NCBI GenBank assembly: GCA_963942565.1
Contig: OZ012685.1
Span: 45,911,139 to 45,975,138, forward strand
Direction: 5' to 3'
DNA: 64,000 nucleotides
Origin: Maea johnstoni
Taxonomy: Eukaryota > Annelida > Polychaeta > Spionida > Magelonidae
Below, piece by piece: positions 23,513 through 35,290 of this stretch. Below the pieces are notes generated by a model. The model searched no databases. It was given only the letters and a program-made list of their open reading frames with translations, and was not told the origin of the DNA. The position numbers and the translations under genes were made by a program. Each line of letters opens with the position of its first letter. Positions within the stretch are counted from its first letter, which is position 1.

Positions 23513-23520
23513 GTATTGAC

Positions 23521-24870
23521 TCAGGGTACTACACAGGGGAAAGGCAAAAGCAATGCACAGTGAAACAAGCAGTGAGACAATTATATATTTTAGCATTTTG
23601 AGTAATAGAAAGCTGGGGAAAGTATATTCTAAATATAAAAAATTTGGAGGGAAGGGGTTAACACAGTGGAAGAAAAGACACAGATCAAAGGAAAGGAAAT
23701 CACCGGCACCCACTAAGTAAACCAGAACTTAAGATTAAGAATCAGCAATAAGGACTTAGCAGGGGTTTCAGCTAATGACCCTCTCAACTTGCGTCTGAAT
23801 ATATTATGAGGGGCCCTCTCTCCCCATGAACCCTGAATTAGCATAATTACTTAATAGTCACTCAGAACTTTTCCACATTTGGACTTAACACACTGAATTG
23901 TCCAGATGCCTAATAGGAAAAAGAATAAAACAGGACGTTTCTTCTCACCAGATAGAAAGTTATTGCTAATATAGCCCTAAAAGAATCAGGGAAAGGTTCT
24001 TACTATGACCAAAGTGGGCTAATGGAGATGGAAACTGTGGCTCAGCCACAAAAATCTGACATTTTGAGTGCTGTAGCAAGGGAATTAACCATGTCTGATG
24101 CCTGTGAGTCAAGTTCCTCTTATGAAGAAGAGGAAGAATCAGAAGAGATGATGGATCTCTCACCACAGTCCTGTTGTCAGCAGGAGAGTTTGTTGTTGCA
24201 CTACATTGACCAGCCTAATTTGAAATGGAAATTTATACCAGTACACAGGAGCAGCGCGGACAACAGGCTAAACAAAGGTATGTTAAAACAGTGAAACTTC
24301 ACTTGTACATTTTATATTGTTATTGTTTCAATAACCACACAGTAAGAGTAGCGATTCTATGGCAAAATTCAGCCAGTTTGAACCAATAGGAAAGCAGGTA
24401 CTATCCAACACAATTACACAACATCAAGTCAGAGACAGGCATTGAACCAATAGGAAGACCCCTACTAAACCAGAGACAGATTATTAAAAATGCCTTTAAA
24501 TAAAAAATAAAGCAAAAAAACAAAAAAACAAACAAATAGGGTTAAATAGGGAGGTACATAGTTAACATATATCAACTTTAAAACCACAGACACCAAGCAG
24601 CTGATGAGAAAACTGTTCTCCGAGTTCTGAAGTGAAGACACTGAATGGACCAATAGAAAGGCCCCTACTAAACAGGAGTGATAGATTCTTAAATTGCAAA
24701 TAAAACACAAATAAACCATCAATGTTTATAAAAAAAGAATAGGGTTAAGGTATGAGTTACAAAGAGGACATAAAACAGCTTAAAAACCACAGACACAGAG
24801 AAATTGATGAGAAAACTGTTCTCCAAGATCAGAACTGAAGGCACTGAATGGACCAATAGCATGGGTTGTT
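23521..24870. other. Intergenic stretch with degenerate 200-bp tandem repeat
   Basis: From about 24370 to 24870 the words aatggaccaatag, gcccctactaaac and gatgagaaaactgttctcc recur with a spacing near 205 bp (three diverged units). See the separate entry for the open frame at 24022-24294. Confidence 0.6.
24022..24294 (+). CDS. Unrecognised 90-codon open frame, possible exon
   Basis: The frame starts MEMETVAQPQKSDIL, has an acidic run (SSYEEEEESEEMMD) and ends near a possible donor (AACAAAG|GTATGTT at about 24277). I do not recognise a family. It could be a lone exon of an unannotated gene, a piece of a transposon, or chance. No partner exon was found on either side, so the call is weak. Confidence 0.2.
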   Translation: MEMETVAQPQKSDILSAVARELTMSDACESSSSYEEEEESEEMMDLSPQSCCQQESLLLHYIDQPNLKWKFIPVHRSSADNRLNKGMLKQ

Positions 24871-25046
24871 AGAAAAAATGTTAAGTAATATGTAGAGGGA
24901 TACGGAAATAGTGATTCTATGAGAGAGGTATCTGTAAGATAACCTCTCTAAAAACAGTCATAACAGTCTTGCAGAACACTGATCTGATGAATTTGATTGT
25001 ATTGTTCATACCTCAAAATTTTCTGAATGTACATACCATGTGATAG

Positions 25047-25211
25047 TTAAATCCTTAAAAATTACCGAAACCCTGGCAAATGGGTACTCATATGAGAGTA
25101 CTCGGCGAGGGCTATCCAATGACTACCAACATGACAAGGTTTAAATGAAATTCAAAAATCTTTGCATTTTTGTGCTTTGGATGAAAGTAGCCTCAGCATT
25201 GGAAGGGTTAA
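25047..25211 (-). mobile_element. TTAA-flanked MITE, family A, copy 5 (inverted, shortened)
   Basis: Matches the family A reference from ccctggcaaatgggtactca to gcattggaagggTTAA; the part nearest the left end is shorter than in other copies. TTAA is present at both ends. Confidence 0.7.
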
Positions 25212-25478
25212 CTATGCCTCTTCGAGTCCTGGGAGTTACTCTGATAAATGAATCATGAATTTTTTAAAATGTGCCTTGATCTCAATGAAACAATACTGAA
25301 CCAATACCATACCAATGTTGTGATACTATATACAAATCTCATTAGAAATAATGACATATTTCGCCAACAAACAGGAATAACAAATCATTGAAGCATTTTG
25401 TCAATATGAAAAGGTTAAGGTTGCATATGAACCATGCCTTTTGCATGATAATATTGCTGTTGAAAGAGTTTCAATCTT

Positions 25479-25484
25479 TTTTAT
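25479..25484 (-). terminator. Possible DNAAF5 polyadenylation signal
   Basis: TTTATT on the plus strand reads AATAAA on the minus strand, about 0.6 kb past the DNAAF5 stop. If used, the whole 38-bp minisatellite would lie in the 3' UTR. Confidence 0.3.
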
Positions 25485-25549
25485 TACAAGGAAAAACACT
25501 ATTGCGGGTGAAGTTTTATAAACAATTTGAATCATGTTGGACCCTGTAG

Positions 25550-26119
25550 TGCACTGCTTTTGGATGTGTTCAGTGAGGGCCCATGTTGAACTCAGTTGAG
25601 CACTGCTTTGGTCGTTTTCATGGGGGCTCGTATGTTGAACACTGTGGAGCACTGGTTTGGATGTGTTCCATGAGGTCTCATGTTGAACACTGTGGAGCAC
25701 TGGTTTGGATGTGTTCCATGAGGACTCATGTTGAACACTGGTTTGGATGTGTTCCATGAGGTCTCATGTTGAACACTGTGGAGCACTGGTTTGGATGTGT
25801 TCCATGAGGACTCATGTTGAACACTGGTTTGGATGTGTTCCATGAGGACTCATGTTGAACACTGGTTTGGATGTGTCCCATGAGGACTCATGTTGAACAC
25901 TGGTTTGGATGTGTCCCATGAGGACTCATGTTGAACACTGGTTTGGATGTGTTCCATGAGGACTCATGTTGAACACTGGTTTGGATGTGTTCCATGAGGA
26001 CTCATGTTGAACACTGGTTTGGATGTGTTCCATGAAGACTCATGTTGAACACTGGTTTGGATGTGTTCCATGAGGACTCATGTTGAGCTTTGTTGAGCAG
26101 TGTTTTGTATGTGTTCCAT
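25550..26119 (-). repeat. 38/48-bp minisatellite grown from the last DNAAF5 exon
   Basis: Units of 38 bp (ggtttggatgtgttccatga ... ttgaacact), some extended to 48 bp by tggagcactg, run from about 25550 to 26119. The rightmost unit is the coding end of DNAAF5 itself: the minus strand reads [14 protein letters not shown] then stop, and the repeats read MEHIQTSVQHESS. The array therefore spans the stop codon and the 3' UTR. Confidence 0.92.
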
Positions 26120-28979
26120 GAGAGCGTCACAGTGCTTGGTGCTGCGGTGCTTGTGTTTGACAGCCTCCACCTCTCCGGCGCACATGGCAGGGGCCAGGAG
26201 AGCAGCCTTCTTCAGAACATCTGCAAATGATAAATGAAATAGCCTTCAAAATGTTACTGCTTTAATGCATTGATTCTAGCAATTTAGACACCTGCTCATA
26301 GAGATAAAACACATTAAGAAGGGGATAAGATATGTGTACAGGTGAACTTGGATATGACGAAGCACTGTACGACAGATTTTTGCATATGACGGACAATATG
26401 CTTGGTCCCAGTCTGATGCATATCAAGTATTCGTCATATGTATATGACGGATTTTGCATATGACGGACCAATTTTCCTGGTCCTATTGAGTCTGTCATAC
26501 CAAGTTCACCTGTAGTATATTCTAAAATTGATTATGTTAGGCCAAATAAGCCAGTTGTCAGACTGCTCAATAACTACAGATATGACAATATTTAGGCGAA
26601 AAAGTAGAGAAATAGCAAGAAATCGAAGTCAATGAAATATGGGAGAACTGCTGCAAAAAGACTGACCTTAAAGAGTATACATCCAAATGAAATAGTCAAT
26701 GAGCATTCAGCAATCAATTAGTAGACAGCTCCTACATTAAGGGCTGGTTTTAAAATGACGAAACAAATATAATTGCATTGAGTTCGTCATAGGGGTTCTA
26801 CTATCCTCAAAACCTCCTAAAATAAATGTTTGCCGGGGATTCTGTTGAAGTAAGAGCATGTGTGATTGTGTACTCACCGAGCATGGCTTCCTGTATGGAC
26901 TTATCGGGGTCATCCAGGTGGAGCAGCAGCCCCCTGTAGATAGCCTCCAGGTGCGCCCGATACAGCCCCACATCATAGCCTCCTCTAAAACAATCAAAGT
27001 ACGCCAAGAACGTCCTCGCCACAGCGATGCGTATCTCGTCGCTGCTGTCGTCCAGCCTCTTGAGGAGCTCGGGGTACATGAAGTGCAGGCGGTCCTGGTC
27101 AATCTCACTCCCAAGGATCAGGAACAGCTGCCTCAACGAGCGGCAAGTGATGAGCCGGGTGTTCTTCTCAGCGTCTTCAAGACACGTGTTCAGCTGTGTT
27201 AGGAGATCCTGCAGGACTTCCAGTATCTGAGAAAAGATATTAAAGGTGAAGTTAAAGACTTAAAACTTGAGATAATTTATCCACTGTATCAAACTACACA
27301 CGAAGCCCTGGCTAGAAAAACATATTTATACTAGAAAAATCAAGTACAAAACTTAATCATGTTAAAAACTTTAGGATTTCAAAAGTATTAAGCTTACACC
27401 AGTTGGTGTTCAGGTTATGAAGTTTCTCATTTGTAATTTGACGGCAGAAAATAGTTTTGGGGTCTACAATAGTGTTCATGAATTGATAATGAAATTGTAA
27501 TGTACCTTAAATGTAGAATGGCAAAGGTGTAATATCAAATCACAATATTATCAATATGATTATAAGAGAACATCTCACCTGTTCCTTGCTAATGACAGCA
27601 CTATGTAGGAGGGCCCAGAGGCAAGACATGGCAGTGAGACGCACCGCACCTGCAGTTCGGCCCGCTTTCCACACCAGATTGGGGATGACCATGTCTCGGA
27701 CGACCGTCACGGCAAAATTACTAAACTGCTGCTGGGAATCCAGAGTGGCCGGAGCATTGACCATCAGTCTCGAGAGAAGTGAGAAGAACTTGAGGCGCAT
27801 CTCAGCATCTTTCTCTGGTTTTAGGTTGGCCACCATCATGGGAATGATGTCCTCAAGAATCTCGCCTACCACTGGACCTAGACACACAAAAAGACAAGAT
27901 CATGAGCAGCGATGACCAACAGTAGGGACTTAGCCAGGACCCGTCCTACCTGTCTTTTGGACAGGTAGTTTTCAAAAACCCTCCTGTTTGGACAGGCAAA
28001 AATTTCTTTGAAGATTTTTCAATTTTGACTTTTTGGGGGTAATAACCAAATATTTTCCAAACAAGCCATCTTCTAGGACATTGCTAAAGTGTAAATTGTC
28101 CTTTTTGACACAGTAGGCTATTAAATATAAGGATTTGAAGTAAATCAGTAGCTAAATCTGGACGCGCAGAAATGTTTGAATTGCTGTTTTGGACAGGCAT
28201 TTTTGAAATCCTGACTAAGACCCTGACCAACAGTCAGAAGAAAAGTGAGGAGAACTTGAGAAGCATCATGATATCTTTCTCTGTATCAGGTTGGCCCCCA
28301 TCATAGGAATGTTGCCCTGAAGTAGCGTAATTCCCAGTACTTAGGACCACTCTTGGAATCTGGGCCAACATAATTATTTGACAAAATAATTACCAGGAAA
28401 CGTGGGCCACTGCCCTTTCTTGCTGATAGGAATTTCTCAGAATATGGGCCACACTCTAAATCTGGCTGGTACATCAAAATCTACCCATATTTCCCCAAAA
28501 ACATTTTAGTATGTGTAACAAGTGACAATAAACTAACAGTGAAACAGATGACTTTCCTTGGGGATAACCATATTGTCCCAGTTCTCACTAGTAACTCGAT
28601 CACGGCAGTTGACTTTGTTGGGAAATCTGGGTCACCATTATTCTACTTTGTCTGTATTTTCAGAAAATAAAATGTTCTGTAAGAAATGAACCAGTGATAA
28701 TAACTCCAAACCTACCTGACTCCATTACAAGTGTGTCAAAGATCTTTCTCTCCACGCTGTGCTGTGTCCACATCATGTAGCCGTCCTGGAGGGCAGTGAT
28801 CACCTGCCGCGTGTGGGCACTGTACAACATCTGGACGCTGCTCAGTCCCTCAACTCTCGCCAGCATCTCCAGGCAAACACTTACCTACATACAGCAAACA
28901 AAACATGCTATATATATAGATGTACAATATAGTACATACACACACACACATATATATATATATATAAATATAAATATAA

Positions 28980-29042
<63 letters not shown>

Positions 29043-32000
29043 TATACATAGATATATACATATATATACGTATATATTAAGATGACTCTGCCCAAAACAT
29101 TACTCGCTGAGCGGGGCAAGTAAGGGTCTTGTTCTGCTTGCCCCGCTGCCGTTCTTTGCCAAATTCACTTGCAACTGCAATGGGGCAAGTAGTTATGTTG
29201 CACGCTGATATATACATGTTAATTCCTTATATACAACACAGTTTAAGGAGAAATTCTTCTATGAGCTGATCATTCTTTTCATGGTCTGAACCTGAAGCCT
29301 TATAACACAACTGAATTCCTTTTGGCAATATGAATTGTTACCCACCCCTTGCAGGAATAACCTACCTCGTTCTTTATTGCTGGTGATGCGTGAAGTGCCA
29401 GGACTGTTATTGTGACTGTGAAGATCCTCACGGCAAATTCTCTACAATCTTCTTGGCTTGTGCTCAGAAGAGCCTTGATACACATCAACAACTGCTCCTG
29501 GGCTAAAACCTGAGGATGAGAAAAGTGAGGTTGAAGTAAAATGATTCTCAACGAATGAGAAACCCAAGTAGCAACTATATATGAGCAAATCTATCAGCAG
29601 TAAAAACACATAATTGAGCACCAAATTGGTACCCAGAAGGCTGAAGATTCTCTATGAAGATATTTGTATTTTTTATTTAAATCAAACCAGGGCTCGACGC
29701 CCCAGGCGAGTAAAAAAATTCTAAAATGGCTTAGGGCCAGTAAAAAAAGACTTCAACTGGTCCTACAGGGCCAGTTAAAATTTGGGGACATTCTTGTTAA
29801 TAAGTTTCCCCTTAAGAATATGCCAAATGTTTTTGAAATAAATGAAGAAGAAATAAATAAAAATTAATGTTGTCTGTGGATTTTATGCAATGTTTTTTTT
29901 CATTTTATATTAAAGAAAAATTTGTAGGACCAGTAAAAAGTTTGCAGGTGTTACTGGTCCTACTGGGCCAGTAACAGTTTGAGTTAGCGTTGAGGCCTGC
30001 AAACTATTTTCAATATACATATATTTCTTTCAATCAACACTAAAATTGAATATGTCATAAAGCTCATTCATTGCATTCTATCAAGCATTGAATTTCTAAT
30101 AATTATCACTCATGCAGGGAATCTAATCCATACAAATGTAAGCAGGGCTCAACATTATCTTAGAACTCTATCCGCTCTGTACAGTACATGTATGTCTTCA
30201 AAACAGGATTGGAACTACTCACCTCAGTTGTCCTACATACTTCATCTATTACAATAGTATTGCAAATGGTCACCAGGTGGGGCTGCAAGGCTTGCCTTTC
30301 TGAGCCTCGGATGATCGCTGCCAGCACCTGAAGGCCAGCGTAAGACTGGGTTGCCTTCACTGTCCCGGTTACCATGGTGACCCACACCACAGGCTGCACA
30401 AAGTACCCAACCAGCTCTGCTGATTTGACAACCTGCAAATAAGAAATGTTTACAACCTTAGAGGCAAAAATCACACAGACTCATGGCGTGCAGATCTTGC
30501 TGCGTGACCTGGGCTATGGGTCACGGTAAGCAATCAATTGATATACCCTGCTTGTAGCCAATAGGGGTGCTCTGCTTTCGTCAGTCCTTGATGACCCAAG
30601 TGCTGCACTAATTTCACTGCAGGAGTGTTAGTCTCATTGAAAAGCACCCGCCACCATTGATTGTGTACTGGGCCTAATGTGTTTATATTGCAAACCACCC
30701 CCCCCCCCCCCTCCATTACATCTCAACAGTATTTATCTCTGTGGTACAGCCATCAATGCAATTTGTAGGTGAAGGGCAATGCACACTTACAAACAAAATT
30801 TAAAAACAGAACTTTACCCGATAACCAGTCTCTTTTAACTTTTTCTTAGTATAAAGTATACAGGTCATTGTCCATTACAAAAATGTGAACCTATGTAACT
30901 TCAACATATCTTTTATCTCAATATTTCTTTTATAGACATAAGTTCTATCTTACTGAGGTTAAGATTTTCTTTTGTGAAAATAATGCCCATAAATTCTAGC
31001 ATGATAATTAAGATCCACAACTAATTTCATGCCAGATTTTCTATGTTATTTGACAATAAACTTTCATTGAGTAGCTTTTGTGATTAAAAAAAACTCATTT
31101 GTATATCATAGGAATATTCAAGTTGATGCTTACATATTCCTTAACCTGTTTTTCCTCATCCGAACAAGCCCTGCAGAGCCCAGAGAGCAATTTCTCCATG
31201 TGCTGGGTTGTATTGTCTTCACTGTTCAGCAGTAAGGTGTAGAGCAGCTGTGCTGATTTAACCCGGGTCGCGGCGACCCAGTCTCCCAGGTCAGCCAGCA
31301 GACCTGGCAGGATCTTGGAGAAGTGGCGGTACACTAAAGTCCTGCATCCAAGGTTGGGTCTTTCAACTGAAAGATAATCAAAGATACATTTATGTAGTAA
31401 AACTGCAACTGCAAGGCTGGGTCTTTCAACTGAAAGATGATCAAGAACACATTTTTGTAGTACTGTAATACAATTTAAAAGAACTGAAAAACAAACAAGC
31501 AATTTCACACTTTATTGAATACTGCTGCTATGGTTCACTAATATGAAAGTATATTTGAAATGCCACAGTGAGTGGATTAACCATTGCCTAACGAACCATC
31601 TTCATTTCCAGAGTGGAATTAACGAAATAGACATACACAAGTATGTAAATCGAAATAGTAAAATACATACACTAGTATGTAAATCTGAATAGTAAAACAT
31701 CTTTGTTACAATGACTTAGTTCTTGCAACTAACAATCTTTTTTTTTAAGTTCCCAAGATTAAAGAAACATATGTTACCAGGGACTTAGCCGGGACCTGTC
31801 CAGCCTGTCTTTTGGACAGGTAGTTTCCTGAAACCTCTTTTTGGACAGGCAAAAAATCTATGAAGAATATTTATTTACAGCTTTTAGGTGGTAAAAATAA
31901 AATATTTTCCTAATGAACCATCATCTAGGACATAAATTACCCTTTTCCACATAACAGGCTATAGAATGTAGTTGGTAAATAAGTTAAGAAGTAGATTAGC

Positions 32001-34544
32001 AGCCAAAGCTGAACGGGTAGGAATTTATGGACAGGCATTTTAAAAATCCTGGCTAAGACCCTGGCTGGAACTTTTGGTTGGGCACTAGAAATTTAAAAAT
32101 ATTTCATACTTACTTCCTGCAGGATAATGTGTTGGTTCAGGTTTGACAAAATCCTGTTTATCCTTCAAGTCTGGTTCATTTTCAGCCTCATATTTTAGAC
32201 CTTAAAACCAACAAATAAATATATGAAAAGTGAGCAATATAATGTTGCTGATAATAATATAAACATTGAAAATGTTATCAATTGAAAAATTGTAATGGTT
32301 GTATATTGCGCTTGAAATCAAATGAAGCTAACCCTATAGATATATACCCTTTTAAATTTTATGAGTTTTAAATGTAATTAGAGAATTATTTTACCCACTT
32401 TTTTCAGATAAACAGGGGGCATTAACACTTCCTCTATTTATTACAACGATATTCATGCATATATGATATAAAGTTATCATATTCAAGCCTATATCTCTCC
32501 TTAGGCCTAAAAAAAGAAAATGTTTGTTTCCTGTAACGGTCTGAAAAAAAATAGGGTAGGTAGGTCTGTAATATATATATTTTTTGCATTATTATTTTGG
32601 TCAAAAATATGTGTTTTATGCATGTTTTACTTTGATTGGGGGTTGGGAGGGCGAAAAAAAACTTTAGGGTAGGGATTTTTTTGAATAAAAACTTGTTAGG
32701 GTAGGGTTACAGGAAACAAACAACTTTTTTTTTAGGCCTTACCTATTGTCATGTAGAGCTGTGAAAAATTTCCCTCGCAAAGAAGTGATACATTATTTGG
32801 CCACTTACCCACATCATGCCACAAGCCATCAGCTTGAGCCTGAATCTCTGGAAGTTCATCTGTTATGCTGGTGAGAAGTAGCGGAATTAGTCTATGATGG
32901 AATGAATATCTGTCTGGAAGATCAAGGAGCCAGTTTCCTACAACCTGAGTAACAGCTCTCCGTACCACAGGGGCCTGGTCAAACAGTCTCTGTGCAAAGT
33001 GGGACACCACATCATCAACAGACTTCCCGTTCCCATACATTATGACATCACCTAAAAGGAAAGAAAGAAAATAGTTTGCAATTATACATGTAGGCTTTAA
33101 GATCATGTATCCATTTAAAATAGAAATGGTGCATCCAAACCTATCAAACCAAAAGTAGAACTTTGATTTTTCTTAATATTTTGTCAATTTTCATGGAGTT
33201 TTGCCATCTAAAGCTTATAAACACACATATTTCTTAAGCATTACAGTCAGATCCATGTGATCCTCTAGTCAATTTTTGATAAAATAATTACTATTTTATC
33301 AAAAATTGACTAGAGGATCACATGGATCTGAGGGAAAAGTTCCCTGCAGGGGTAACTCCCTGAATCATGCAATTCCACCATACTATATACAGTGCATGTA
33401 TAACTTTTTAAAGAGTATTGTGGTTCTAGAAAATGTTGATCGTTTATTGAAAACCAGGAATGAAAAATAGCAGAGTAAGTAGAAACCATGCTACATGCTA
33501 TAATATACTGCCCAGTGGTGGCACAGCAGGTGCTCAAAGTTTGCAACAAGCCTACATGAGCATGGTCAAGATGGCTTCCTCTGTATGGCTATGTCAGGCC
33601 ACTTTACACTTAATTGTGACAGTCACAGGGGCTTGTATTGTTGAGTGGCCACTCGCGAGTCTGAGGCTCTGGTATCTATGAAATTACCAATAAGGGCTGT
33701 GACTACATACAGATACAAGTGGCACTCAACAATACAAGCCCCTGTGGTGACAACTTGGAAGCCATATAACAAGAGATGTACATTTACCTAAAGACAGGAG
33801 TCTGAGACTCTGAGTTTGCCTTAAATGTGTCGAAAGATGGACTTTAAGTTGTTATACGTAAAGATGCTACAAAACCAGCCTTCAATAAATAAAACGCTTA
33901 CCTATTGCTTCTACAGAATGTAGACGTACTTTAGAGTGCTGATGGGAAATGATGAGTAACAGGGGTTTTATCAAGGTCTCTGATTGCATATGAAAATGTT
34001 CAGGAATTGACTTAGCTAGTGCAGAGGCACACTTGCAACTCTCTTTCTTTACTTCTGGATAGGGGTCCACTATGGTCTTTTGTAAAACGTTAATAAGATC
34101 ATCCAAATATGCTGCTATTTTCTTTCCTGACAAGTCAATAATTTTGGATAGCATTTCTACCAACACTAAGCGAACTTCCTCTGAAGATTCCACCATTTCT
34201 TGTTGGCCTAGTCGCTGAGCTAGGGTAGGCACAAGGAATGGTAAAAATAAGTGTGGCTGAGGCACAATATCGAGACATTTTCCTATGAGGGCTATGACAA
34301 GTTCACGATTCTTTTCCACAGGATCCGCAAATATTTTCAAGAGCGATTTAAGGATTTCGTCAAAGACTTCCTGAATAACCAACGGTTCGAGGGCAGGTTT
34401 TCTTAAAATTGTCTCTTTAGTTATTCCCTCGATTGCTCGCTTGCGCGAATTTCTGTTTTCTTCTACAAGACAGTTCAAATGACGGTTTAAATTCTGCAGC
34501 ACAATTTCCGCCGAAGCAGTTCCTGTATCCACGCTGTCCGCCAT
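26078..34544 (-). CDS. DNAAF5: DNAAF5 (HEATR2), dynein axonemal assembly factor 5, complete in 10 exons
   Basis: Exons in transcript order: 34544-33902, 33051-32809, 32200-32114, 31366-31134, 30432-30223, 29509-29366, 28884-28716, 27877-27579, 27226-26878, 26220-26078. All have GT/AG borders, phases fit, and they sum to 2520 nt: 839 aa plus stop (human about 855). The start [20 protein letters not shown] is followed by HEAT-repeat helices throughout. Blocks such as [69 protein letters not shown] and [17 protein letters not shown] agree with human HEATR2 as I remember it. DNAAF5 is a cytoplasmic factor needed to preassemble outer and inner arm dyneins of motile cilia. The C-terminal exon ([16 protein letters not shown]) is conserved up to the minisatellite. 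A LINE fragment lies about 70 bp before the ATG. Confidence 0.95.
26339..26512. mobile_element. Pogo/Tigger-like MITE, copy 2
   Basis: Ends caggtgaacttggatatgac and gtcataccaagttcacctg with TA on both sides. It is homologous to the copies at 17463 and 57517. It lies in the last intron of DNAAF5. Confidence 0.8.
27923..28225. mobile_element. hAT-type MITE with 8-bp target duplication, in DNAAF5 intron
   Basis: Begins tagggacttagccaggac and ends ctgactaagaccctg. The 8-bp sequence ACCAACAG lies on both sides (27915-27922 and 28226-28233). Internal words ttttggacaggtag and ggacaggcattttt match the copy at 31778. Confidence 0.85.
28937..29080. repeat. (TA)n / (AAATAT)n microsatellite
   Basis: Simple TA repeat with a short aaatat sub-block, in a DNAAF5 intron about 55 bp before the acceptor of exon 7. 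Long open frames across it are artefacts of the dinucleotide repeat. Confidence 0.95.
29688..29999 (-). mobile_element. MITE with 5-bp target duplication, copy 2
   Basis: Inverted relative of 19471-19817: begins cagggctcgacgcc and ends gcgttgaggcctg, flanked by CAAAC on both sides. Confidence 0.7.
31355..31460 (-). repeat. Duplicated intron-exon junction at DNAAF5 exon 4
   Basis: The acceptor of exon 4 and its upstream intron (gggtctttcaactgaaagat ... gtagta) occur twice, near 31356-31408 and 31415-31465. The upstream copy has an intact acceptor (tttcag) but is not needed for the frame. This is a two-copy version of the junction-spanning repeats seen elsewhere in the window. Confidence 0.75.
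31778..32063. mobile_element. hAT-type MITE, third copy
   Basis: Ends cagggacttagccgggac and atcctggctaagaccctg; homologous to 27923-28225. No matching target duplication remains, so it is probably older or rearranged. Confidence 0.7.
32504..32738. mobile_element. PIF/Harbinger-like MITE, copy 2
   Basis: Same TIRs as 20718-20933 and the same direct TTA on both sides (32501-32503 and 32739-32741). It lies in a DNAAF5 intron. Confidence 0.8.
33248..33330. repeat. Perfect 38-bp hairpin in DNAAF5 intron 1
   Basis: Arms 33248-33285 and 33293-33330 are exact inverse complements around a 7-nt loop (aattact). Transcribed, it would fold into a long perfect stem. Confidence 0.9.
33615..33752. repeat. 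Inverted repeat in DNAAF5 intron 1
   Basis: cacaggggcttgtattgttg (33622 on) is repeated in inverse form as caacaatacaagcccctgtg (ending near 33746), about 80 bp apart. This is probably a small TIR element. Confidence 0.6.
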
Positions 34545-34616
34545 CGTTCGTTCGTTCGTTCGTTGAAGAAGTCTCCCGCCCTTTTCCTTAGGGCCTCTTA
34601 AAGTTTGTGTAATGTC
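34545..34616 (-). promoter_or_regulatory. DNAAF5 5' flank
   Basis: Only about 70 bp separate the DNAAF5 ATG from the end of a LINE fragment. The stretch begins with five CGTT units (plus strand) directly before the start codon. I saw no TATA box or RFX X-box in it. The real transcription start is not known from sequence alone. Confidence 0.3.
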
Positions 34617-35290
34617 TACAACGTGCTTAGGATGTTAAACCTCCTACAATGCAATTTAAACGTGAGTCTTTGGGTAAGTATCTCAATATCATGCAAATTG
34701 ACCCCAAGAGTGCTTAAGGAGGATGTGTGCGAGCAGCTGGATGGATCAAGGATGAGACGTAGAAGATCTTCGTCGTAAATCTTGTCTATAGAGAGCAGTT
34801 GTGTCAATTTCTCTACATACGGGGCTCTGACTTCGTGGAGAGCTTTGCAGTGCAGTAGGAAGTGTGGGCGCGTCTCGTCACATGAGCCACAGAGCTGACA
34901 GGTTCTGCTTGTGTGCTGATTGAAGGCACTTCTGTTCCCCTGCAGTCTGTACGTGCCTGTGAGGAGCCTAGCCTTGACAATGGATTGCTTGGTAGATTGG
35001 TAGTCACTTTTCTGGGCACACCAAACTGTGTGGGGACGGTTTGGGTCCCTTGGGGGTGTGAGGAAGCGTAAACTGCTGAAGCTAGAAAGTTCTTCTGCCA
35101 GGTTTTCCAGCCAGAAATTGGCTATGATTTCCTTGGATCTTTTCGCCCAAGTTGTCGGGTTTTCATTCTCAGTGAGGCAGGAGAGAGGAGATATGAGATC
35201 ATATTTTCCGAGTCTTGTTGTTCACGACGCCTCGTTCTCGAAACTTCCACTCTCCAAACGTTGAAGAGCTCGGGCGCAGACGGGCACTGG
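34616..35290 (-). mobile_element. 3' fragment of a LINE, C-terminal coding part
   Basis: One minus-strand frame reads through RLLTGTYRLQGNRSAFNQH, then CQLCGSCDETRPHFLLHC (a C-x2-C ... H ... C knuckle) and ends at a stop at 34616-34618. This matches the C-terminal region of CR1/L2-like non-LTR retrotransposons. Upstream it reads ANFWLENLAEELSSF. RT and endonuclease parts are missing. It points in the same direction as DNAAF5. Confidence 0.7.

Noticed and set aside
25550-26119. CRISPR-like array of regular repeats
   Set aside because: Units are contiguous without unique spacers and derive from the DNAAF5 exon; the genome is eukaryotic.
26858-27202. Plus-strand frames opposite DNAAF5 exons
   Set aside because: They are shadows of the minus-strand coding exon 26878-27226, which has fitting splice sites and homology.
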